Below are positions 8,698 to 15,285 of a stretch of DNA of 32,082 nucleotides, piece by piece. The translations under genes were made by a program, and so were the position numbers. Location: positions 1 to 32,082 of the forward strand of contig JAGAMY010000026.1 of assembly GCA_017624495.1 (NCBI GenBank), read 5' to 3'. The stretch's first letter is position 1; each line of letters starts with the position of its first letter. The stretch is from Lachnospiraceae bacterium (GTDB lineage: Bacteria; Bacillota; Clostridia; Lachnospirales; Lachnospiraceae). The notes under the pieces are model-generated. The model was given only the letters and a program-made list of their open reading frames with translations. It ran no database searches and was not told where the DNA came from.

Positions 8698-8892
8698 TCA
8701 GCCACCTCCAACAAAACTGACAACTTCCACAATGTCTCCATCTGCAAACACTGTTTTTTCATAAGCTGCTTTCGGTACGATATCTCCATTTTTTTCCACT
8801 GCAATGCGCCCTGTATCATAACCCGCATCCAGCAAATACTCAAAAAGAGTTCTTCCGGCAATGTCGAGATTTTCTCCATTTATTTTTACCAT
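8698..8892 (-). CDS. thiS: Sulfur carrier protein ThiS
   Basis: A 64-residue ubiquitin-like sulfur carrier: MVKINGENLDIAGRT at the start, FADGDIVEVVSFVGGG at the end. The C-terminal Gly-Gly is the site of adenylation by ThiF and thiocarboxylation. The start at 8892 lies six bases after AGGAGG; an ATG at 8898 sits directly on that site and is rejected. It is the first gene of the operon, just after two terminators and the TPP riboswitch. Confidence 0.94.
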   Translation of the reverse strand: MVKINGENLDIAGRTLFEYLLDAGYDTGRIAVEKNGDIVPKAAYEKTVFADGDIVEVVSFVGGG

Positions 8893-8908
8893 GTTCATCC
8901 TCCTTTCC

Positions 8909-8941
8909 AAAAAAAATAGAAACCGCTGATTTGGCGATTTC
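8909..8941 (-). terminator. Second leader terminator, between riboswitch and thiS
   Basis: On the minus strand GAAATCGC-CAAATCA-GCGGTTTC forms an eight-pair stem (one G-U) with a seven-base loop. It is followed directly by TATTTTTTTT and then the thiS ribosome site. It lies 25 bases downstream of the first terminator's T-tract, so the leader has two successive stop points. Confidence 0.75.
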
Positions 8942-8965
8942 CATTGCTGCTGTGTATTTTCTGAA

Positions 8966-8998
8966 ATAAAAAAGGAAACTATCATATGATAATTTCCC
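8966..8998 (-). terminator. Intrinsic terminator of the TPP riboswitch
   Basis: The minus-strand stem GGAAATTATCA/TGATAGTTTCC is nearly perfect, with the central ATCATATGAT palindrome forming the tip, and is followed by seven T. It begins about 20 bases after the aptamer and is the likely expression platform: TPP binding would favour it and shut the operon down. I did not resolve the competing antiterminator. Confidence 0.85.
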
Positions 8999-9017
8999 GT
9001 AAAAATACGCATTTATT

Positions 9018-9105
9018 CAGGCATCCCTACGTTGGCATTATCCAAATCAGGTTATCGGTCTAAGGTTATACCTTACTCTCAGCCTGTAACACAAGCTCCC
9101 GTCTG
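9018..9105 (-). promoter_or_regulatory. TPP riboswitch (THI element)
   Basis: The minus strand carries the conserved blocks ACAGGCTGAGAG, then ACCTGATTTGGATAATGCC and AACGTAGGGA in correct order and spacing, with the variable P3 arm AAGGTATAACCTT between them. CAGAC (9101-9105) can pair with GCCTG (9018-9022) as P1. The leader begins close to the predicted transcription start, and the thi operon follows. Confidence 0.96.
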
Positions 9106-9125
9106 TTTCTATTCAATTTTCATGT

Positions 9126-9154
9126 ATTATAGCGCAACAAAACATAAATTGCAA
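9126..9154 (-). promoter_or_regulatory. Predicted sigma-70 promoter of the thi operon
   Basis: TTGCAA (9149-9154) and a perfect TATAAT (9126-9131) are 17 bases apart on the minus strand. Transcription should start about 13 bases before the riboswitch aptamer. The -35 lies only four bases from the stop codon of the LacI-type gene, so there is no room for a terminator between them. Confidence 0.82.
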
Positions 9155-9157
9155 GTA

Positions 9158-10150
9158 CTATTGGGTAGATTCCCGTAAAATCACCTGATAACCAAGCGTA
9201 GTCGTCTTATGTGTTTCTTTATCTTCAATCTTATCCATCAGGTTGCGGCAGGCTACCATTCCAAGCTCTTTTTCATCGAAGGATAAAGAGGTAATGGAGG
9301 GCACATTATTCTCCAATAAAGAACTATTATAAAAAGATGCAATTTTAATATCCCCCGGTACTTTTACATGCTCGGCACGAAGTTTTTTCAAGACATTTCC
9401 ACAAAGCGCATCATCCATGGAAATAATGCAGTCTGCACCCTTTTGCAAAATATCTTCTACACGCTGTTCCAATAGTACCTGATTATTTGCACCAAGATAA
9501 ATCAAATCTTCTATCACAGGTATTCCGGCATCTTCAAAGGCTTCTATATAGCCACGCAGACGATTCTGTGTAACCACATGATTTTCGTCACCGCCAATAA
9601 GAGCTATGCGTGTCATTTTCTTCATCAAAAGAATGGAGGTAAGCTCTTTACATGCATTCTTATGATCCTGGTCAACCTGAATTGCCTGCTCCACATTTGT
9701 ACTACCAATGGTTACAAATGGCAGTCCACGCTTCGCAAGTACCTTTGCCTGCTTATCATCCACAAATGTACGCATCAGAATCACACCATCTACTTTTCGA
9801 TTGGTAACAATACGCTCTAAATGGGAGGTATCCTCCGGCTTGCTAATGGTAAGAAGTATATCATAATCCATAGTTGCTGCAATTTCCTGTATACCAAACA
9901 GACAACTCTGGAAAAATGGCAGGTCGGTAATATCATATTCTGCCGGTATCATTACGCCGATATTATATGTTTTAGACTGCGCAAGACTTTTTGCAATCAC
10001 ATTTGGGGTATAGTTATGCTTTTCGATGTACGCAAGTACTTTTTCTCTGGTTTCTGCACCAATTCTGCCTTTTCCTGATATAGCACGGGAAACGGTTGTT
10101 TTGGAAACACCTAAAGCCTCTGCTACATCTGATATTGTTATATTTTTCAC
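9158..10150 (-). CDS. LacI/GalR family transcriptional regulator
   Basis: A 330-residue repressor: an N-terminal helix-turn-helix ITISDVAEALGVSKTTVSRA at residues 4-23, a hinge helix with YTPNVIAKSLAQ, and a periplasmic-binding-like domain (NIGVMIPAEYDITDLPF to the end). DGVILMRTFVDDKQ, ALIGGDENHVVTQNRLRGY and CIISMDDALC are typical effector-domain segments. The start is GTG at 10150, six bases after GGAG. The target genes are unclear because no sugar operon is adjacent. The palindrome TTTGCGCAAA at 10210-10219, with the central CG typical of this family, may be an autoregulatory operator. Confidence 0.9.
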   Translation of the reverse strand: MKNITISDVAEALGVSKTTVSRAISGKGRIGAETREKVLAYIEKHNYTPNVIAKSLAQSKTYNIGVMIPAEYDITDLPFFQSCLFGIQEIAATMDYDILLTISKPEDTSHLERIVTNRKVDGVILMRTFVDDKQAKVLAKRGLPFVTIGSTNVEQAIQVDQDHKNACKELTSILLMKKMTRIALIGGDENHVVTQNRLRGYIEAFEDAGIPVIEDLIYLGANNQVLLEQRVEDILQKGADCIISMDDALCGNVLKKLRAEHVKVPGDIKIASFYNSSLLENNVPSITSLSFDEKELGMVACRNLMDKIEDKETHKTTTLGYQVILRESTQ

Positions 10151-10209
10151 TTTTTTCTCCTATATGACAAAATTCTAATTTTCTTGTACTGTAAATTTAT
10201 TCTCTGCAA

Positions 10210-10219
10210 TTTGCGCAAA
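10210..10219. promoter_or_regulatory. Candidate LacI-family operator
   Basis: A perfect palindrome TTTGCGCAAA centred on CG lies 60 bases upstream of the LacI-type start codon. A second TTGCGCAA occurs at 10346-10353 inside the next terminator. Central CG palindromes are typical of LacI-family sites, but this short one could be chance. Confidence 0.35.
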
Positions 10220-10326
10220 CCTTCACTTTATAGTGCTGTTTTATAGGAAGCGGCGCAATCGGTTGTTCATATAACTAATTTAACAGTCTTTCTTGCAATC
10301 GTCAATAGTTTTTTGTGTTTCTGCAC

Positions 10327-10364
10327 AAAAAAGGCTGCTGCACGTTTGCGCAACAACCTTTTAT
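10327..10364 (-). terminator. Terminator after the C-type lectin gene
   Basis: On the minus strand AAGGTTGTTGC and GCAGCAGCCTT pair with G-U wobbles around a short loop and run into TTTTTTG. It starts about a dozen bases after the gene's stop codon. It separates the lectin gene from the LacI-type regulator. Confidence 0.82.
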
Positions 10365-10375
10365 ACACTATCCTT

Positions 10376-11506
10376 TTATTTTACTTTTACATTTACCTTT
10401 ACTTTTTTACTGCCACATTTAATGGTAATTACGGCTTTTCCTTTTTTCTTTCCGGTAACGACACCTTTTTTGTTCACAGATGCAATTTTCTTTTTATTGC
10501 TCTTAAAGGTAACTTTCTTTTTCACCGGATAACTCTGATACAAAAGCTTTGCTGTCTTTCCGGCTTTTACATTGATAGTGGACTTTACTGTAGTAAGAAT
10601 AATCGGATTCGCATCATCCCATTCACAGACAAATCCTAATTTTCCTTCGCCTTCTGCTTCATTGGTATAGTCATTCCATGTACTGCCATTGTAGTAGCCG
10701 AAATAATCTTCCGTGCCATCAAAATCATTATTTACATCACTGCCAAAATTATTATAGTCTGTACGTTCTTTTGTTACCCATACGCATTTACCCTCTTTTT
10801 TGGCATCATTTAAACCAATCCATGTATTTTTTTCATTACATAAGCCATATACAAATTTGTCTTCTTTTTTGCTGGTCGGTGTCACTAAATAACCACCTAA
10901 ATTTTTGCATTTTTCATCTGCTTCCGTCCAGCTTGAGTATAGCCCATAATATTTGTATTTATGTCCATTATAGGCACTTGTTCCTAAAATATTTTTACCC
11001 ATTTCTGCCTTGTTACCGGACACATAGGCGTTATATGCAGCTTCTGAATCCCATTCCATGACATATGCATTTCCACCGGCACCCAAACTCTTAATATCCA
11101 GACAATCATCCCATGTGCCTTCCCATAAGGAAAGGAAGATTTCCTCATCACCATTTGATGGCTCGTCTTCATGCCAGTTCGCATAGCTAAACGGTTCACC
11201 TGTTATCCAGTTCCATGCTCCATTTACCTTTTTCGCCCCCAGCCAGATATCTGTTTCACCAGATAAATTTGTCTTTACAAAGGCTTCTTCTTCTGCACTG
11301 GTTAATGTCACTAAATGCGCACCGCTTATATCACACATGTATTCTGCCGTATAGGCATCCACAACTTCGTTGACAAACTTATAATAATGTCCATTATAGG
11401 TCTGTACATCATTTGCTTTTACCTCTACAGCAGGTACTCCTGCTAAAAGACTGACAGCCATTGCCTGTGTAAGTCCAAGTGCTAAAAGTTTTTTCATTTG
11501 CATCAT
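10376..11506 (-). CDS. Secreted protein with two C-type lectin domains and a BIG2-like domain
   Basis: A 376-residue exported protein. Residues 1-31 are a signal peptide (MKKLLALGLTQAMAVSLLAG, then a likely cut after VKA). Two C-type-lectin-like domains follow. Residues about 38-153 contain EPSN (115-118) in the calcium/sugar loop position and TWDDC; residues about 178-296 contain TWIGLND and TWNDY. Each starts with YNGH.YK, so they look like an internal duplication. Residues about 301-376 are a lysine-rich bacterial Ig-like (BIG2) domain with ASVNKKGVVTGKKKGKAVI. No sortase motif or C-terminal membrane segment is visible, so it may be released or held by charge. Function is unknown; carbohydrate or host-surface binding is an inference. 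Confidence 0.85.
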   Translation of the reverse strand: MMQMKKLLALGLTQAMAVSLLAGVPAVEVKANDVQTYNGHYYKFVNEVVDAYTAEYMCDISGAHLVTLTSAEEEAFVKTNLSGETDIWLGAKKVNGAWNWITGEPFSYANWHEDEPSNGDEEIFLSLWEGTWDDCLDIKSLGAGGNAYVMEWDSEAAYNAYVSGNKAEMGKNILGTSAYNGHKYKYYGLYSSWTEADEKCKNLGGYLVTPTSKKEDKFVYGLCNEKNTWIGLNDAKKEGKCVWVTKERTDYNNFGSDVNNDFDGTEDYFGYYNGSTWNDYTNEAEGEGKLGFVCEWDDANPIILTTVKSTINVKAGKTAKLLYQSYPVKKKVTFKSNKKKIASVNKKGVVTGKKKGKAVITIKCGSKKVKVNVKVK

Positions 11507-11550
11507 AATACTTATCCCCCTTTGTGTAAATTCCGTTTTCTCATAGGTTT

Positions 11551-11579
11551 ATTTTATCCGAATTTTGTGATAATTTCAA
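11551..11579 (-). promoter_or_regulatory. Predicted promoter of the C-type lectin gene
   Basis: TTGAAA (11574-11579) and TAAAAT (11551-11556) on the minus strand are 17 bases apart, about 45 bases before the start codon. The gene therefore has its own promoter downstream of the YbaK-like gene. Confidence 0.68.
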
Positions 11580-11597
11580 CGATTTTTTTTTAATGTT

Positions 11598-12137
11598 TTA
11601 CAATTTCACCAACACCATTTCATGCCCCACCGCCGGTAAAAATTTTTCAAACACATCCTTACATCTTAACCGCAAACTGCTGGTATTGATACAAGGATGA
11701 CAGCCAAAATATTCATCCTTTAATAAATCCTCATCCACCAAAAGCTGCACCTTATTTTCCTTATCATTCATAAGCCCTAATACACTCACAGACCCCGGTG
11801 TAATGTCTAAATACTTTTCCATTTCTTCTGCTCCGGCAAAGGAAAGTCTTGCACTGCCAATCTGGGAGGTAATATCCTTTGTTTTAAACTTTTTGTCCCC
11901 TAAAATCATCAGCAGATAAAACTGTGTTTTCTGTCTGTTACATAAAAATAAATTTTTGCATATGGCTGCATTTAACACCTTATCAATTTCCTCACAGGCT
12001 TCCATGGTATTTGCTTCTTCATGGTCGATTCTTTCATATTCAATCCCTAGTTTGTCTAATAAATCATATACTCTGACTTCTTTTTCTAATCGATTATCTA
12101 TGTTCTGTGGTCTGCCCTTAACCAACTCTAAATGCAT
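11598..12137 (-). CDS. YbaK/PrdX-family aminoacyl-tRNA editing domain protein
   Basis: A stand-alone 179-residue protein of the prolyl-tRNA synthetase-associated (YbaK/ProX/PrdX) fold, which deacylates mischarged tRNA, typically Ala- or Cys-tRNA(Pro). It shows YERIDHEEANTMEAC, AICKNLFLCNRQKTQFYLLMILGDKKF (the K of KNLFL is the usual key lysine), GSARLSFAGAEEMEKYL, TPGSVSVLGLMND and FGCHPCINTSSLRL. The ATG has CAGGAG upstream. It follows cobO by 31 bases and is probably co-transcribed with it. Substrate specificity cannot be read from sequence. Confidence 0.87.
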   Translation of the reverse strand: MHLELVKGRPQNIDNRLEKEVRVYDLLDKLGIEYERIDHEEANTMEACEEIDKVLNAAICKNLFLCNRQKTQFYLLMILGDKKFKTKDITSQIGSARLSFAGAEEMEKYLDITPGSVSVLGLMNDKENKVQLLVDEDLLKDEYFGCHPCINTSSLRLRCKDVFEKFLPAVGHEMVLVKL

Positions 12138-12168
12138 AATTTTTTTCTCCTGTTTTCCTTAAATTTCA

Positions 12169-12684
12169 CTAAAATTCTATGCCTTTTCTGGCGGATACGC
12201 CTTTATCAAAGGGATGCTTTATCTTTTTCATTTCTGTAATATACTCTGCTTTTTCTGCAAGAGTCTCTGATGGTTTACGTCCTGTTAATATAATTTCTAC
12301 TGTTTTTCCATATTTGTCCAGAAATTTCAGCACTTTTTCCACATCTATCATATTTGTGCAGCAGGCATCACATATCTCGTCTAATACAATCATGTCATAA
12401 TTTTTTTCTGCCATAGCCTGTTCGATTTTATCCCAGTAAGTTCTGTAATATGCCATAGCTTCTTTTCTGGTTTCTTCATCCATTGTAAAAGTAAAGCCAA
12501 ACTCTCTCTCCGGAAGTAAGCACTCTACACCCGAAAGCGTTTTTAACAGACTACATTCACCAGATGTACCATCCTTTAAAAACTGACAAAACAGCACTTT
12601 CTTTCCAGCTCCCACACAGCGTATGGCACTTCCTACAGCACCTGTGGTCTTTCCTTTTCCATTTCCTGTATAAATCTGAATCAT
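12169..12684 (-). CDS. cobO: Corrinoid adenosyltransferase CobO/BtuR-type
   Basis: A 171-residue ATP:cob(I)alamin adenosyltransferase that makes adenosylcobalamin. It begins MIQIYTGNGKGKTTGAVGSA with the P-loop at residues 7-14, then KVLFCQFLKDGTSGE, YDMIVLDEICDAC (Walker B) and VEIILTGRKPSETLAEKAEYITEMKKIKHPFDKGVSARKGIEF, the typical C-terminus. Its start codon and ribosome site AGGAAG fall in the left copy of a 22-bp repeat that also forms the end of the DHH gene. The two genes therefore originally overlapped by ATGA, before the ATPase gene was inserted. Confidence 0.94.
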   Translation of the reverse strand: MIQIYTGNGKGKTTGAVGSAIRCVGAGKKVLFCQFLKDGTSGECSLLKTLSGVECLLPEREFGFTFTMDEETRKEAMAYYRTYWDKIEQAMAEKNYDMIVLDEICDACCTNMIDVEKVLKFLDKYGKTVEIILTGRKPSETLAEKAEYITEMKKIKHPFDKGVSARKGIEF

Positions 12685-12700
12685 GCGTATTTCACTTCCT
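12679..12700. repeat. 22-bp direct repeat, copy 1
   Basis: This 22-bp sequence (begins AATCATGCG, ends CACTTCCT) is identical to 14186-14207. It carries the ribosome site and first codons of cobO. The ATPase stop codon ends one base outside it. Confidence 0.92.
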
Positions 12701-12701
12701 T

Positions 12702-14054
12702 TTACATCAAAATACTGAAATCCGGTTTATAAATCATTTCTCCTAATTCCTCTTTTTGCACAAAAGAAATCATATAAATCGGATAATATCGTATATTTCC
12801 TTTTTCTTTAATATTTGCATTACAAAAAACATAAGACTTTTCAATACCATATCGCGGATTCGTCATACAATTATTTAATGCTGCATGTCTTTCATAAGCT
12901 TTTCCTGACTTAATTTCTATTGGCAGAACTTTTCCCTGATATTCTATAAGAAAATCTAATTCTCCCAATCGGTTATTATTGTAATAAAACAAATCAAATC
13001 CATGACATTTCAATTCCTGTGCCACAACATTTTCATATATCGCATCATAATTCATGTTTAATTCATTCATAAGAATTTTCATTTGAAAACCATCTGCATA
13101 CATTGCCGCCAATAATCCCACATCCGATAAAAAAAGTTTAAATAAATTGGTAGACTTAGATAACAGCAACGGTACAGCAGGTTCTGATGCACAATAAACC
13201 GGAAGCGCTACCCCCGCATCCTTCAGCCAGATAAAACTGTGTTCATATCTGGAAAACTTAAAATTTTCATTAAGACTTTTCATGATAAAGCGCTTGTTCT
13301 TATTATTTAATTCACTCGGAATCAAGTTAAAAATATCTTCTAAATATAATTTATTTCCCGGATCATATTTTGCAATATCTTTCTTATATTGTGCTATAAT
13401 CTGTTTTTGTAATTCTATGACCTGCTGCAGATTGTTTGTATCTATATATCTTTGTACAACCTCCGGCATCCCACCTACAATCAGATATAACCGAAACAAT
13501 TCCATCATCTTATCATGAATCAATGCATCCACAGGTTTCACATTTTGATAGCACTCTTTTAACATTTCCATAATCTGCGCTCCAACCTGATTTGCCATGC
13601 AAAACTCTTCGAAATCCATAGGATACATTTCCATAATCTGCATATAACCGACCGGAACAGAACGAATATCTTTCAGTTCAACCCCTAACAAAGAACCACT
13701 TAGCACATAGCGAAAACTACCTTCTTCCACAAGAAATTTAACAGCCGTAACCATTTCCTTACATTCCTGTACTTCATCCAAAAATACTACTGTTTCATCC
13801 TTAATCAGCGGCTTGTCTGCAATTGCCGATAATCTAAGCAAGATATCTTTAGAATCCTTAAAATCAGAGAATATCTTTCTTGCCTCTTCATTTTCAACAA
13901 AATTTATCTCTATAACAGAAGAAAATTCTTCTCTTAAACATTCTCTTACAATATATGTCTTTCCTATTTGTCGCGCACCGGTGATAAGTAATGCCTTTTT
14001 TTTCAAATCTCCTCGTAAAAAACGCTGTATACTTTTTTTTATTTTCCGTTTCAT
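12702..14054 (-). CDS. AAA ATPase with DUF4143 (PD-(D/E)XK-like) C-terminus
   Basis: A 450-residue protein of the widespread AAA_14/DUF4143 family, whose cellular role is not established. Residues about 20-150 form the ATPase: Walker A GARQIGKT (26-33), Walker B VVFLDE (89-94) followed by VQECKEM, and a sensor-like YVLSGSLLGVEL. Residues about 180-240 are helical. The C-terminal domain contains GELDFLIEYQGKVLPIEIKSG, in which D367, E380 and K382 match a PD-(D/E)XK nuclease-like arrangement. The gene looks more AT-rich than its neighbours and lies exactly between two 22-bp direct repeats, splitting DHH and cobO, so it appears to be an acquired insertion. TATAAT at 14078-14083 is a likely -10, without a good -35. 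Confidence 0.9.
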   Translation of the reverse strand: MKRKIKKSIQRFLRGDLKKKALLITGARQIGKTYIVRECLREEFSSVIEINFVENEEARKIFSDFKDSKDILLRLSAIADKPLIKDETVVFLDEVQECKEMVTAVKFLVEEGSFRYVLSGSLLGVELKDIRSVPVGYMQIMEMYPMDFEEFCMANQVGAQIMEMLKECYQNVKPVDALIHDKMMELFRLYLIVGGMPEVVQRYIDTNNLQQVIELQKQIIAQYKKDIAKYDPGNKLYLEDIFNLIPSELNNKNKRFIMKSLNENFKFSRYEHSFIWLKDAGVALPVYCASEPAVPLLLSKSTNLFKLFLSDVGLLAAMYADGFQMKILMNELNMNYDAIYENVVAQELKCHGFDLFYYNNNRLGELDFLIEYQGKVLPIEIKSGKAYERHAALNNCMTNPRYGIEKSYVFCNANIKEKGNIRYYPIYMISFVQKEELGEMIYKPDFSILM

Positions 14055-14077
14055 ACTATACCTTCTTGCACTTTTTT

Positions 14078-14083
14078 ATTATA
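14078..14083 (-). promoter_or_regulatory. Predicted -10 box of the ATPase gene
   Basis: A perfect TATAAT on the minus strand lies 24 bases before the ATPase start codon. No TTGACA-like box lies 16-18 bases upstream. TTGTAT of the nearest 15-bp repeat is 22 bases away, so activation or control through the repeats is possible. Confidence 0.5.
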
Positions 14084-14097
14084 ATATGCCATATTTC

Positions 14098-14177
14098 GTC
14101 CGTTTATACAAGGCTTTTCATATATTTTTGTCCGTTTATACAAGGTTTTTCCAAGTCGTTTCGTCCGTTTATACAAG
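14098..14177. repeat. Three 15-bp direct repeats (iteron-like)
   Basis: GTCCGTTTATACAAG occurs identically at 14098-14112, 14130-14144 and 14163-14177, in one orientation, at starts 32 and 33 bases apart (about three helical turns). Flanks share TTTCG or TTTTT before and GG with T-rich sequence after. The repeats lie between the right 22-bp repeat and the ATPase promoter, so they belong to the inserted unit. Confidence 0.92.
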
Positions 14178-14185
14178 AAATTTTA

Positions 14186-14207
14186 AATCATGCGTATTTC
14201 ACTTCCT
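14186..14207. repeat. 22-bp direct repeat, copy 2
   Basis: Identical over 22 bases to 12679-12700. It encodes the last residues and stop codon of the DHH gene and retains a vestigial cobO start (ATG ATT followed by a stop). Confidence 0.92.
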
Positions 14208-15177
14208 CTAATATATTTTCTTGTACAACGGTTAAAATATCTTCTATATTTTTTGTATCTGCCAACGGAATGAATCCTCCTGCCATAGCCGCATGGCCGC
14301 CGCCATTTCCAATATCCTTTAACGCCCGGCTGATAATACGCCCGGCATCATGACCGCCTTCACTGCGCACAGAAAGCTTTATACCATTTTTCTGAATCGC
14401 ATATACCACAGAAAATTTCACTTCCACCACGGCTAACATAAAATCCGAAACACTGGCAATTAAAGCCTCCGGGCAGTTTTCTCCCACACAGGCAAAGCTT
14501 ATACTGTCAAATACACGAATACTTTCAATAGCTTTCGAATACGCAGCTAAATCTTCAAAATAAATCTCTGCATTTTCTAATTTTCTAATAATGCTGCCAT
14601 CACATTTTTCCCACATGCGGTAAAGCATCTCTAAATCCAGCTTAGACACCCCTCTGGAAAGCTTGTCCGTATCACTGCGAATGGCATAGGTTAAAGCTGT
14701 GGCTATTCTTTCATCCATGAAAATCTGATTTTCAAAAAAATAACTTGCGATAATTGTGGCACAGGCACCAACCTCCGGACGGATATCTGTATAACGGTAT
14801 TCCATCTGATTTTCTTTTCTGCTGCTTAATGCCGATACCGGATGATGGTCTATACAGATAATTTCCATTCCTGTCATATCGATAATATTAGAATTTCCCT
14901 TCTGTGCATCTACTAAGATAATTTCATCATCCTCACACAACTGCTCTTCTATATCCTCTAAATTTACCAGTTCAATCCCTAACAGCTCTATGAGCTTAAG
15001 GGTATTATATCTGTCAATTTTCCCTTTATAACAGATGGTCGCATCTATCCCCTTGTGTGCCAGTAAATTCTGCAGGCCAAAGGCACAGGCGATTGCATCC
15101 GGGTCCGGAAAATTATGTGTCTGTATATATACATGCTCTTTTTGGATAAACTGTATCATTTTCTCTAATCTTGTCAT
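14188..15177 (-). CDS. DHH/DHHA1 phosphoesterase, NrnA-like
   Basis: A 329-residue protein of the DHH family (nano-RNase, pAp phosphatase or cyclic-dinucleotide-linear-product hydrolase type). The DHH domain has THNFPDPDAIACA (H21, D25, D27), LVDAQKGNSN (D90) and the signature IDHHPV (D110, H111, H112), which bind two metal ions. The DHHA1 domain ends with NGGGHAAMAGGF (G292-H295 region). It begins MTRLEKMIQF after GGGG. Its stop codon originally overlapped the cobO start. The exact substrate cannot be decided; NrnA-type oligoribonuclease is the most likely reading. Confidence 0.87.
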   Translation of the reverse strand: MTRLEKMIQFIQKEHVYIQTHNFPDPDAIACAFGLQNLLAHKGIDATICYKGKIDRYNTLKLIELLGIELVNLEDIEEQLCEDDEIILVDAQKGNSNIIDMTGMEIICIDHHPVSALSSRKENQMEYRYTDIRPEVGACATIIASYFFENQIFMDERIATALTYAIRSDTDKLSRGVSKLDLEMLYRMWEKCDGSIIRKLENAEIYFEDLAAYSKAIESIRVFDSISFACVGENCPEALIASVSDFMLAVVEVKFSVVYAIQKNGIKLSVRSEGGHDAGRIISRALKDIGNGGGHAAMAGGFIPLADTKNIEDILTVVQENILEEVKYA

Positions 15178-15203
15178 TCATTAACACCCCATCATTATGT
15201 TGC

Positions 15204-15242
15204 AAAAAACGACCATGCCTTTGCAGACACGGTCGCTTTTTT
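15204..15242 (-). terminator. Terminator after the ABC exporter operon
   Basis: CGACCATG and CACGGTCG pair around a 10-base loop, flanked by A6 on one side and T6-7 on the other, so the hairpin can work on both strands. It lies between the second ABC gene and the DHH gene, both on the minus strand. Confidence 0.87.
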
Positions 15243-15285
15243 GGCTCAATACAACTTTACTACTTTTTGCATCTTTTCGCAACAG

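Noticed and set aside
14098-14177. Mini CRISPR array from three 15-bp repeats
   Set aside because: Repeats are too short, intervals of 17-18 bases are too short for spacers and are similar AT-rich sequence, and no cas genes are present.
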